A stretch of 37,194 bases of DNA from [Phormidium] sp. LEGE 05292. Lineage in GTDB: Bacteria > Cyanobacteriota > Cyanobacteriia > Cyanobacteriales > Aerosakkonemataceae. Of the stretch, positions 9,501-16,371 are shown one piece after another. The notes beneath the pieces are model-generated. The model made no database searches, was not told the origin of the DNA, and saw only the letters and a list, made by a program, of their open reading frames with translations. The stretch covers positions 1-37,194 of the forward strand of contig NZ_JADEWG010000062.1 in NCBI RefSeq assembly GCF_015207735.1. The letters are read 5' to 3'. The position numbers were made by a program, and so were the translations under genes. How positions within the stretch are numbered: the first letter of the stretch is position 1; every line of letters begins with the position of its first letter.

Positions 9501-9943
9501 AAGATACAGAAGAAAAAATAAGAGTATCTATCATTACTGGAATTGATGCCAATAACCCAGCGGCTTATCGTGTTGTCATTGGAGTAAACCCTGACTGGAT
9601 AAAAGCCTCTAGTGACGCGCAATTCATTTTGACATATCGAATTAATACTATGGAACCAAAGGATTCAAAAAATCTTGATCAATTCGTAACATTTTTTGAA
9701 AAGATAGGCTTTTATATTCTTGTTCCAGGATATGTATCTCAAGATTTCTCCACAACAGAATTCTTTTGGGAATTAGGGATTTTGAAACGACAAATATTTA
9801 TTCGTCCTGCATGGCAGATAGGGGAACATGATTTTGACCTATGTGGTATTCAGCCTGATGACAAGATAATTCTTCCCAAAGATGTTAAAGATCCTCCTGT
9901 CATGCGTGGTTTGGCACAAATTAGAAAAATGAGATCTAGATAA
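6596..9943 (+). CDS. Large cargo protein with N-terminal PD-(D/E)XK-like nuclease domain and helical repeats
   Basis: The 1115-aa product has an N-terminal region like Mrr/PD-(D/E)XK nucleases: an acidic helix (FEHFSRRLAEKE, E60), a glycine-rich loop GPTGGGDSKVD (D86) and a strand ending ISAK (K124), in the right order for an endonuclease core. An alpha/beta stretch follows (YTLIYFISSRYI), then a long alpha-helical, TPR-like middle (about 215-700) and a C-terminal alpha/beta region I do not recognise. No Walker motif was seen, so it probably has no built-in ATPase. It stands alone on the plus strand inside the transposon, well separated from its neighbours. The domain architecture and its company with a GmrSD-like gene suggest antiphage defence; that is inference, and the nuclease call is from motif pattern only. 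Confidence 0.6.
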   Translation: MDEKHQQSESADFRPSDFMRARRPYLFSDTQVVGEPLLDRSFLEYHLETLTNRSQEKDFEHFSRRLAEKEICPNLLPQTGPTGGGDSKVDSETYPVSDAVSIRWYEGIGREAASERWAFAISAKQQWRSKVRSDVQGIVETQRGYTLIYFISSRYIKDKDRANIEDELLKKYNVSVRVLDRTWILDKVFQNKREYLAIETLKISSPLTQSIKKGSLDTARESELNELETQIQDPTRYQGIEYQLVEDCIEVAKLARELELPRIEVDGRFARAERVAEQYGTHRQKLQCAYDKAWTSFWWHDDFNTLNQIYDSVECLAVGSDQVTDIELLANLWQLIWTTVQRSQLNVSDAKIYARTEALRIELQRLQADKDRPSTVLQSRSIELLMDLSQSQDKPLELKRILSEFRKVFEEGKGLVNFPVTPLIKILMELGEYLPDDPDFDELFESVLLLSQERESRATSGRMLLTRGTQKLSGGNRYEAIRLLGRAQYDLAMRECRGELIAALALCASAYESAGLLWAARSNMLLAASQAFNEYWEDGTFTIQAFACLKRLVWIELQLGRVPITLTWIDYVTVISQVLRLDEESQEIFLKERETQDVVLGILLLKTSFNDLHYLETIPAILENLDLNRSFIASLYALGYEDTLRSEGWIPQEETELSVREFFDSWLLQPANHDLPEAPEFLVKDTVELRSQVLGCSIVAETPNNNRSLFITESILAAFEAFLATSLDSNLFPHQSNIRFQIIPSDSVVDVISFQIEENSAHLETLIKVEHSVSEESYIAGINFEALSKKLFELFIRLISHIAFVPDPEQYFDRLLREESAFSRAFNFTNVATAIWNILGKTPKIRLADWQLNNTENKFPLRRVVVWNNGSTQTVSVEQTTQTSLIKPSPGQGEIPPELRNVDHLKHRDRKVYSLLDVALWDKASWKGTGFGFIPNKQNLPLLELALLFRNEAASKQIFSQWKQEFGDEDTEEKIRVSIITGIDANNPAAYRVVIGVNPDWIKASSDAQFILTYRINTMEPKDSKNLDQFVTFFEKIGFYILVPGYVSQDFSTTEFFWELGILKRQIFIRPAWQIGEHDFDLCGIQPDDKIILPKDVKDPPVMRGLAQIRKMRSR

Positions 9944-10369
9944 GCTATGAAAGCTTGTTGATCACCAAGTCCTTCAGTCCCGTCCTCCCATAACCCGAAT
10001 TCACCATAATCTCCTCAGAAAGCCCTTAGATTTCCTTTGTAAGGTATAAACAGAATCCAAGTGCTGGGGTAATTAGACTTTTGGGCATGGTTTGACCAAT
10101 AAAATGAGGGTAATCCCTTTTTTGTCACTCTGGGAAAATAAAAATAAGAGCCAAATTTTGAACTCTAGATAGAGTTAGGATTTTAGCCTTTATTTTCTAA
10201 CAGAATGGCTGAAATCAAGATTTTTGGTAAAAGTCTTATGCTATAAGCATTCCCGATTATTTTTTGCCGAAAGTGACATAAGAGGGATAAGCCGCCAAAC
10301 AGCAGGGATAAACAGCAAGCGATCGCACCTCAACTTATGCTATTAAATGGTCACGATTCATGAGTAATA
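9944..10369. other. Non-coding region upstream of the HTH-like pair
   Basis: No gene is seen in 426 bp. It is AT-rich in the middle and contains a HIP1 octamer near 10320. The 10-mer CTTATGCTAT occurs at 10235-10244, followed by AAG so that it forms the small palindrome CTTATGCTATAAG, and again at 10334-10343 just before the next gene. Both are possible regulator sites. Confidence 0.4.
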
Positions 10370-10687
10370 TTGCCACCTAAACCGCGCCAGACAATAGACA
10401 GTAACCCTAAGAAAACTCAATATAGGATCGACGCGCTCAGTAACCTGCCCTTGGAGCCTCTAGACTATTGCAAACGATGGGTTGAAATGTCGCCCGACGA
10501 TTGGGGATACAGAAAAGCCTGCATTGCCGCTCTAGCCGAAGCAACCGCGCTCAGTGAAAGAACGATCGGTAACTGGGGAGAAAACTTCCAGCGACGGCCT
10601 CAATACGTGCTGCATATCCTTCGCATGGCTGATATGCTCAACCAAATCAGAAAAATAGTCCTACCTCCTGACTTTCCTAAAGAATAA
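10370..10687 (+). CDS. Small HTH-like cargo protein, paralogue 1
   Basis: A 105-aa protein with a TTG start; an in-frame TGA lies 9 bases upstream, so no earlier start is possible. The core carries an HTH-like pattern, AEATALSERTIGNWG. It shares a clear template with the next gene: LPLEP-x-x-YC-x-RWV, YRK-x-CI, a TI-x-x-WG helix, P-x-Y-x3-ILR-x-AD and a terminal LPPDFP. The two are therefore tandem duplicates, separated by about 90 bp. I do not recognise the family. A DNA-binding role is inferred from the HTH pattern and small basic composition. No strong ribosome-binding site precedes the start. Confidence 0.65.
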   Translation: MPPKPRQTIDSNPKKTQYRIDALSNLPLEPLDYCKRWVEMSPDDWGYRKACIAALAEATALSERTIGNWGENFQRRPQYVLHILRMADMLNQIRKIVLPPDFPKE

Positions 10688-10710
10688 TTTAGTCGTAAAT
10701 CATGACTAAA
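10688..10710. promoter_or_regulatory. Inverted repeat between the two HTH-like genes
   Basis: TTTAGTC (10688-10694) and GACTAAA (10704-10710) form a perfect 7-bp stem around 9 bases, directly after the stop codon of the first gene. It may be an operator or a weak hairpin; no T-run follows. Confidence 0.35.
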
Positions 10711-10776
10711 ATCCTTGTTCTGGGAACCGAGATTGCCTAACCTGAGTTCAGCAACCTCTAGCCCACCGACCCAAGG

Positions 10777-11091
10777 ATGCAGACAGGGAGCAATTCCCGT
10801 TGGAATGGAAATCGCATCGATACTATCCGTCAGTTGCCCCTAGAACCGATGGAATATTGCCGCCGTTGGGTGACACCAGAACCCGGTCGCAACTATCGGA
10901 AAGTTTGCATCAATGCGATCGCCCAAGTCACGGGTGCAAGCCCCAAAACCATCAAAGATTGGGGGCCAGAATTCAGCCGATGCCCCAAATACATTCCCCG
11001 CATCTTGCGCCAAGCAGACCTCATCAACCAATTCAAACAACTTGTTGCCAGTGGAAGCATTACCTTGCCGCCAGATTTCCCCGTTGAGTAA
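10777..11091 (+). CDS. Small HTH-like cargo protein, paralogue 2
   Basis: A 104-aa protein starting at ATG 10777 with a short AAGG just before it. It matches the preceding gene along its whole length: LPLEPMEYCRRWV, YRKVCINAIAQ, the HTH-like TGASPKTIKDWG, YIPRILRQADLINQF and the C-terminal LPPDFPVE. Small size, a single HTH-like core and tandem duplication suggest a pair of regulators or a heterodimer. They sit just upstream of the GmrSD-like gene, so they may control it or the transposon core. No homology to MerR-type CvkR is apparent by eye. An overlapping frame at 10800-11087 is a shadow. Confidence 0.65.
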   Translation: MQTGSNSRWNGNRIDTIRQLPLEPMEYCRRWVTPEPGRNYRKVCINAIAQVTGASPKTIKDWGPEFSRCPKYIPRILRQADLINQFKQLVASGSITLPPDFPVE

Positions 11092-11250
11092 CTAATCGCG
11101 ACTCGCGATCGACTCGCCTCAAAACCCCTTGATTCACCTACAACCGCAACTCTACGCTGAGGTACAGGCGTACTAACTTGTACGAATTTTCCATTGCTCG
11201 AAAAAACTAACTCACTTTCTATTCTTAGGAGCGATCGCAAAATTAAAGCG

Positions 11251-13122
11251 ATGACAAAAACAGCAGAGAATCAAATGAACTCCATATCCACCTTTGACAT
11301 CACCAAATATCCCCTACTGGATATCCTCAAAGAAATTAAAATCGGACGCATTCAACTGCCAGATTTCCAGAGAGATTGGGTTTGGGATGACGCTCACGTT
11401 CGCCGCCTTTTAGCCAGCATTTCCCTAGCTTATCCAATTGGAGCCGTAATGATGCTCCAGCAAGGCAACCAGCGCGTCCAATTTAAACCGCGCCCGATCG
11501 ATGGTGTCAACACCCCAGAATATAAAGCACCCAACTTATTAATTCTCGACGGTCAGCAACGCCTAACTACTCTTTTCATGGTGCTACTTTCCCAGCAACC
11601 CGTCTCGATCGAAGACCAAAAAAGCCAAAACCTGATCAAAAAATGGTACTACCTAGATATCGAAAAATGCCTTGACCCGAATATCGATCGCCGCAGTGCG
11701 ATTATTGCCATACCCGAATCGAAAAAAATGCGAATCTACACGGGTGATTTAATCGATTGCTCTACCCTGGAAAAAGAGTATGAAGCGGGATTGTTTCCTT
11801 TATCAAAAGTCTTTTACTTTTCCGAATGGAGAAGCAAATATTGTAAATACTGGCAATACGACGCTCAAAAGCTCGAACTCCTCGATACCTTAGAACTACA
11901 GGTACTCAAAAAATTCGAGCATTATCAAATGCCTGTCATCCAGCTACGCGACTCCTTACCAAAAGAAGCCGTTTGTCAAGTTTTTGAAGATACCAACACA
12001 TCAGGCTGCGATCTCAATTACTTCGACTTAATGAGTTCCAGCTATTGTGCCGAAGACTTCAGCTTAAGAGATGACTGGAAGTGCCGAGAAAACCGCTTTC
12101 AATCCTTCAAAGTCCTGCGAAAACTCCGCAACACTGATTTTTTGCAAGCCATCACCTTAGTAGCTGGCTATTCTCGCAGAATCGAAGCCATAAAAAACGG
12201 TTGGAACTTGGATAAATTACCTGCTGTCGCCTGCGGTCGGTCTGAAGTCTTAAAACTCTCCAAAGAAGAATATCAAACATGGGCAGACCCGATCGTGAGA
12301 GGATTTGAGGAAGCGGCGAGATTTCTGTACAGCCAAAAAATCTTTGATGCTGGCGATTTAGCTTACCCGATTCAATTAGTTGCCTTAAGTGCCATTTTTA
12401 CCGTCCTTGGAGAACGTTCCCGATCCGAACAAGTGCGATCGGCGATCGGACGTTGGTTATGGTCAGGAATGTTAGGAGAAATTTATACTCGCTGGCAGGA
12501 AACCCAAGCAGGTCGGGATATTGTAGAAGTACCAAACTGGCTAGCAGGCGGTTCTCTTCCTTCTACAATTACCCAGGCGAATATCTCTGTCGATCGACTC
12601 CTCAACATCAGAAAACGTTATGGTGCGTTTTATCAAGGTTTAGCTGCTTTATTGCGACGGGAAGGCGCAATTGATTTAAGTACGGGAGAAGAGATTAATG
12701 ACGTGATTTATTTTGAAGAACAAATTAATTCCCATCATATTTTCCCGATCGCCTGGTGCAGAAAGCAAGGCATTGACCCCAAAAGATATAACTGCTTAGT
12801 CAATCGCACCCCTTTGAGCGCTAAGACTAACAGACAGATAGGAAGCAAAGCGCCTTCTGTTTACCTGAGAGAGCTTGAACTATTTGGAACATCGGCTAGA
12901 AGGCTAGATGAGATGTTGCGATCGCACTTCATCAATCCAGAAACACTACGCTGCGATGACTTTGAAGCATTTTTTGCTGCCCGGACAAGAGAGTTAATGG
13001 ACTTAATCGGACAAGCGATCGGTAAATCTTTTACTGCTGATTTTTCAGTTGTTTATTCTACTGTATCTCATCCCCAAAATGGCATTCAAAACGGCAGTTT
13101 AATTTCCACCTTCGTCCATTAG
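11251..13122 (+). CDS. GmrSD-like DUF262/HNH restriction protein
   Basis: The N-terminal DUF262 (GmrS-like, ParB/Srx-fold) domain is clear: FDITKYPLLDILKEIKIGRI, LPDFQRDWVW and the nucleotide-binding motif DGQQR (residues 100-104). The C-terminal HNH-type segment has HHIFP (H495-H496) followed by YNCLVN and AKTN, the DUF1524/GmrD arrangement. Family knowledge: such proteins restrict DNA with modified bases in a nucleotide-dependent way and protect against phages. The frame opens at TTG 11194, but ATG 11251 (MTKTAENQ) is preferred, giving 623 aa; ATG 11275 is also possible. Both active-site regions look intact. As cargo it would bring phage or plasmid defence to a new host. Confidence 0.85.
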   Translation: MTKTAENQMNSISTFDITKYPLLDILKEIKIGRIQLPDFQRDWVWDDAHVRRLLASISLAYPIGAVMMLQQGNQRVQFKPRPIDGVNTPEYKAPNLLILDGQQRLTTLFMVLLSQQPVSIEDQKSQNLIKKWYYLDIEKCLDPNIDRRSAIIAIPESKKMRIYTGDLIDCSTLEKEYEAGLFPLSKVFYFSEWRSKYCKYWQYDAQKLELLDTLELQVLKKFEHYQMPVIQLRDSLPKEAVCQVFEDTNTSGCDLNYFDLMSSSYCAEDFSLRDDWKCRENRFQSFKVLRKLRNTDFLQAITLVAGYSRRIEAIKNGWNLDKLPAVACGRSEVLKLSKEEYQTWADPIVRGFEEAARFLYSQKIFDAGDLAYPIQLVALSAIFTVLGERSRSEQVRSAIGRWLWSGMLGEIYTRWQETQAGRDIVEVPNWLAGGSLPSTITQANISVDRLLNIRKRYGAFYQGLAALLRREGAIDLSTGEEINDVIYFEEQINSHHIFPIAWCRKQGIDPKRYNCLVNRTPLSAKTNRQIGSKAPSVYLRELELFGTSARRLDEMLRSHFINPETLRCDDFEAFFAARTRELMDLIGQAIGKSFTADFSVVYSTVSHPQNGIQNGSLISTFVH

Positions 13123-13170
13123 TTTATGCCAAAGTTAAGACAAATAATTTGATTCAATAATGCTATGTTC

Positions 13171-13198
13171 AGCTAATTTATTATAATAATAGTTAGCT
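13171..13198. promoter_or_regulatory. Near-perfect palindrome over the cas12k -10 region
   Basis: AGCTAA (13171-13176) and TTAGCT (13193-13198) flank the self-complementary TTATTATAATAA (13178-13189), which contains a TATAAT -10 element at 13182-13187. The dyad lies about 30 bp before the cas12k start and is a good operator candidate. No convincing -35 box was found at standard spacing, as expected for a regulated or activator-dependent promoter. Confidence 0.55.
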
Positions 13199-13228
13199 AA
13201 TCAATAACCTATTTCACCAGCCTTGCAA

Positions 13229-15160
13229 ATGAGCATTATCACAATTCAGTGTAGGTTAATTGCCAGTCAAGAATCCCTCCGTAACTTATGGGAATTGATG
13301 ACTCAAAAAAATACTCCGTTGGTTAATGAATTATTGGAACAGTTAGGGAAACATCCCGACTTTCAGACATGGCTTGAAAAAGGTATATTACCTGAAAGCA
13401 CAATCAAAAATCTATGTAACTCTCTCAAGAAAGAACCTCACTTCGCAGATCAACCAGGCCGCTTTTATACATCAGCAATTTCTCTGGTAGACGATATCTA
13501 TAAATCTTGGTTAGCTTTACAGAAACAAAGACAGCGTACAATAGAAGGAAAAGAACGCTGGCTACAAATCCTTAAAAGTGATAATGAATTAGAACAAGAT
13601 AGTAATTCTAGTTTAGAAGCAATTCGAGTTCAAGCTGCTAAAATACTAAAAAAAGTTTCTGCACAGTTAGCCAAACCTCAGCAGCAAGATAGGAAAACCA
13701 AAAAAGTAAAAAAAGCTAAAAAACAAGACAATGAAAAAGCATCTCCTAACAAATTCAATAAGTTAATGGAGGCTTACAAACGTGCAAAAAATCCACTTTC
13801 TAGGTGCGCTATAGCCTATTTACTCAAAAATAACTGCCAACTTAGCGATCGCGAGGAAGATTTAGAAAAATTTGCTCAGAGACGGCGCAAAAAAGAAATA
13901 GAAATTGAACGCCTAAAGGAGCAACTCAAAAGCCGGATACCCAAAGGTCGGGATTTGACGGGAGAAAAATGGCTAGAAACATTGGCGATCGCAACTACCT
14001 CCGTTCCCAAAGATGAACACGAAGCAAAAAATTGGCAAGCTATCCTCTTGAGAAAATCTAGTTCTATGCCATTTCCTATATCTTACGAAACCAGTGAAGA
14101 TATATATTGGCACAAAAATGAAAAAGATCGTATTTTTGTTCACTTTAAGGGTTTGGGTGAAGAACATATCTTTGAAGTATGGTGCGATAAACGCCAACTG
14201 CATTGGTTTCAACGGTTTCTACAAGATCGGCAAACCAAAAAAGATAGCAAAAACCAACATTCCAGTAGTCTATTTACTCTAAGGAGCGGACGGCTTGTTT
14301 GGCAAAAAAACGATCAAAAAGGCGAACCTTGGCAAGTTAATCATTTATACTTTCACTGTTCTGTTGAAACCCGTTTGTGGACAATGGAGGGAACGCAACA
14401 GGTGGCTCAAGAAAAAGCTGCTATTGCTGAAGAAAAAATCGCCAATGCCAATCAGAAAAGTGAGCTTACTCTGGAACAGCAACGGGATGTGAAACGCCAG
14501 CAATCTTTGCTAGCTCGAATTAACCAACCGTTTCCACGACCCAGTAAACCTCTTTATCAAGGTCAATCTTCAATCCTGGTTGGCATCAGTTTAGGATTAG
14601 AAAAACCAGCAACAGTTGCCGTAGTAGATGCTAGCACTAAAAAAGTTTTGGCCTATCGTAGTATCAAACAACTCCTCGGCAAAAATAATCACAAAAACAA
14701 TCATCTACTCAACCGCAGACGGTATCAACAGCAACGTCTTGCTCACCAACGCCACAAAGCTCAGAAAAATTTTGCTGACAATAGTTTTGGAGAATCCGAG
14801 TTAGGAGAATATATAGATAGGTTGTTAGCTAAAGAGATAATAGCGATCGCCAAAACTTACCAGGCAGGTAGTATTGTTCTTCCTAAACTCGCCGATATGC
14901 GGGAAATACTTCATAGCGAAGTTGCAGCCAAAGCTGAACAAAAAATTCCTGGTTTCAAGGAAGGTCAGGCAAAATATGCTAAAGATTATCGTGTTAATAT
15001 CCATAGATGGAGCTACGGTCGAGTAATCGACAACATTAAAAGCCAAGCTGCCAAAGCTGGCATCACTGTAGAGGTTGGGTTGCAACCCCTTCAAGGTAGC
15101 CCCCAGGAAAAAGCACGAGATTTAGCGATCGCTGCTTACCAATCTCGCCAGTTACTTTAA
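13229..15160 (+). CDS. cas12k: Cas12k, nuclease-inactive guide effector of the CAST
   Basis: The N-terminus SIITIQCRLIASQESLRNLW and the segment GRFYTSAISLVDDIYKSW are diagnostic for Cas12k. The 643-aa length from ATG 13229 fits the family (about 640); the frame opens two codons earlier at a TTG. The RuvC-derived motifs are degenerate: GISLGL has Ser where active Cas12 has the first Asp, and SIVLPKL lacks the catalytic Glu. It should therefore bind and not cut DNA, delivering TniQ-TnsC-TnsB to a site next to a GTN PAM. A lysine-rich segment (about 150-175) and a linker near residue 400 are visible. The tracrRNA promoter starts within 10 bp of its stop. Confidence 0.97.
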   Translation: MSIITIQCRLIASQESLRNLWELMTQKNTPLVNELLEQLGKHPDFQTWLEKGILPESTIKNLCNSLKKEPHFADQPGRFYTSAISLVDDIYKSWLALQKQRQRTIEGKERWLQILKSDNELEQDSNSSLEAIRVQAAKILKKVSAQLAKPQQQDRKTKKVKKAKKQDNEKASPNKFNKLMEAYKRAKNPLSRCAIAYLLKNNCQLSDREEDLEKFAQRRRKKEIEIERLKEQLKSRIPKGRDLTGEKWLETLAIATTSVPKDEHEAKNWQAILLRKSSSMPFPISYETSEDIYWHKNEKDRIFVHFKGLGEEHIFEVWCDKRQLHWFQRFLQDRQTKKDSKNQHSSSLFTLRSGRLVWQKNDQKGEPWQVNHLYFHCSVETRLWTMEGTQQVAQEKAAIAEEKIANANQKSELTLEQQRDVKRQQSLLARINQPFPRPSKPLYQGQSSILVGISLGLEKPATVAVVDASTKKVLAYRSIKQLLGKNNHKNNHLLNRRRYQQQRLAHQRHKAQKNFADNSFGESELGEYIDRLLAKEIIAIAKTYQAGSIVLPKLADMREILHSEVAAKAEQKIPGFKEGQAKYAKDYRVNIHRWSYGRVIDNIKSQAAKAGITVEVGLQPLQGSPQEKARDLAIAAYQSRQLL

Positions 15161-15167
15161 ATTTAAT

Positions 15168-15198
15168 TTGCCAAAATAGCGAACCTTGAAAATATAAT
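15168..15198 (+). promoter_or_regulatory. Promoter of the tracrRNA
   Basis: TTGCCA (15168-15173) and TATAAT (15193-15198) are 19 bp apart, immediately downstream of cas12k, and predict a transcript start near 15205, just where the conserved tracrRNA sequence begins. Confidence 0.6.
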
Positions 15199-15204
15199 AA
15201 GAAA

Positions 15205-15530
15205 ACAATAGCGCCGCAGTTCATGCTCTTTAGAGTCTCTGTGCTGTGAAAAATCTGGGTTAGTTTGATTGCTTTCTGGCCCTAGTAGCTGCCCGCTCAT
15301 GATGCTGCCATCTACAGTTAGTACTCTCACTATAGATGGGATAAGTACTGTGTCCCTATACCTATTTATATGATACACAGGAAAGGTGCGCTCCCAGCGA
15401 TAATGAGTAAGGTATAAGGACGAGGTACATAGTCCAAAGCCTCAACCCTATTCAGGGTGCGGATTATCCGCAGTGGTGGCTACTATAATCACCCTCCTTC
15501 GTCGGAGGGAACCCTCCTAACCTTTTTTTT
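15205..15530 (+). ncRNA. V-K tracrRNA, enlarged form
   Basis: The segments AATAGCGCCGCAGTTCATGC, GGTTAGTTTGATTGCTTTCT, GTAGCTGC, GATGCTGCC, AGGTGCGCTCCCAGC and GTGGCTACT occur in the same order as in the ShCAST tracrRNA as I remember it. Near the 3' end a hairpin CCCTCC (15492-15497)/GGAGGG (15504-15509) is followed by the anti-repeat AACCCTCC (15510-15517), which pairs with GGTGGGTT of the repeat, and an 8-T run (15523-15530) that ends the transcript. CTTTC near 15272 can pair with the repeat's 3' GAAAG. The RNA is about 100 nt longer than ShCAST's, through extra sequence around 15307-15385 and 15400-15465. Confidence 0.88.
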
Positions 15531-15708
15531 CGTGAACCTAAGCGGGGGCGAAAACTCCAGGGGTTTCACGAATCCTGAGCCAGTATGGATTTGATGCCTA
15601 AAGTGGGTAGTGAGTACCTTAGTTTTAGGCAATATTTAACAGGCTTTGAAACAGATTCACGAATTTCTGTCTCGAAGCCTATCCAAAATAAGGTTCTAGA
15701 CGGGCGGA
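15531..15708 (+). promoter_or_regulatory. CRISPR leader with two hairpins
   Basis: This stretch separates the tracrRNA from the first repeat. TGCCTAAA (15595-15602) pairs with TTTAGGCA (15624-15631). AGGCTTTGAAACAGA (15641-15655) pairs with TCTGTCTCGAAGCCT (15666-15680) over 15 positions with one mismatch and one G-U, leaving a 10-base loop. The 9-mer TTCACGAAT occurs at 15565-15573 and again in that loop at 15656-15664. No gene is present. Confidence 0.55.
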
Positions 15709-16323
15709 CTTTCAACAACCTTCCCGGCTAGGGGTGGGTTGAAAGTATCCAGGGATGACATCGAGCGTGGTAGGTTCCGCACTTTCAACAACCTTCCCGG
15801 CTAGGGGTGGGTTGAAAGATAAAATGCTACATCTTAATCTTAACAAAAAAGTGACCTTTCAACAACCTTCCCGGCTAGGGGTGGGTTGAAAGGCCGGAGC
15901 ATTAATCGAGTCTCAATCAATTTGGACTTTCAACAACCTTCCCGGCTAGGGGTGGGTTGAAAGAATATTGCCAACCGCCGACAAATAACGATACAATCCT
16001 TTCAACAACCTTCCCGGCTAGGGGTGGGTTGAAAGTTTCTAAAAAAGACTGGATTAACTGTTGAGGAACACTTTCAACAACCTTCCCGGCTAGGGGTGGG
16101 TTGAAAGTAATTGCGCTGCCATAACTTCTTCGCGAGTCTGCTTTCAACAACCTTCCCGGCTAGGGGTGGGTTGAAAGCGAAAAACAAGCAGAAGAACTGA
16201 TGGCGGCTGGAGTGCTTTCAACAACCTTCCCGGCTAGGGGTGGGTTGAAAGTGAAAAACAAGCAGAAGAAATGATGGCGGCTGGAGCTTTCAACAACCTT
16301 CCCGGCTAGGGGTGGGTTGAAAG
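15709..16323 (+). CRISPR. Type V-K CRISPR array, 9 repeats and 8 spacers
   Basis: Nine identical 37-bp repeats start with CTTTCAACAACCTTCCCGGC and end with TAGGGGTGGGTTGAAAG, at 15709, 15782, 15856, 15927, 15999, 16071, 16141, 16215 and 16287. Spacers are 36, 37, 34, 35, 35, 33, 37 and 35 bp. The 3' GGTGGGTTGAAAG is the V-K processed-repeat end and sets plus-strand transcription. Spacers 7 and 8 are near copies of each other. No cas1/cas2 genes are present, so acquisition must depend on another system. I found no spacer match elsewhere in the window by eye. Confidence 0.97.
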
Positions 16324-16371
16324 ATAATTCATACTGTAATTTCGATTATTGATAAAAATGCAATTAAATAA

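Noticed and set aside
10800-11240. Overlapping frames on both strands over the second HTH-like gene
   Set aside because: They are shadows; only the 10777-11091 frame shares a full-length protein template with its neighbour.
13229-15160. Cas12k as an active DNA-cutting Cas12
   Set aside because: The RuvC positions are replaced (GISLGL, SIVLPKL) and the genes around it are a transposition module.
15917-16150. A minus-strand frame across the CRISPR array with a repeated FNPPLAGKVVES peptide
   Set aside because: It is only the translation of the CRISPR repeats; repeats plus 33-37-bp spacers define an array, not a protein.
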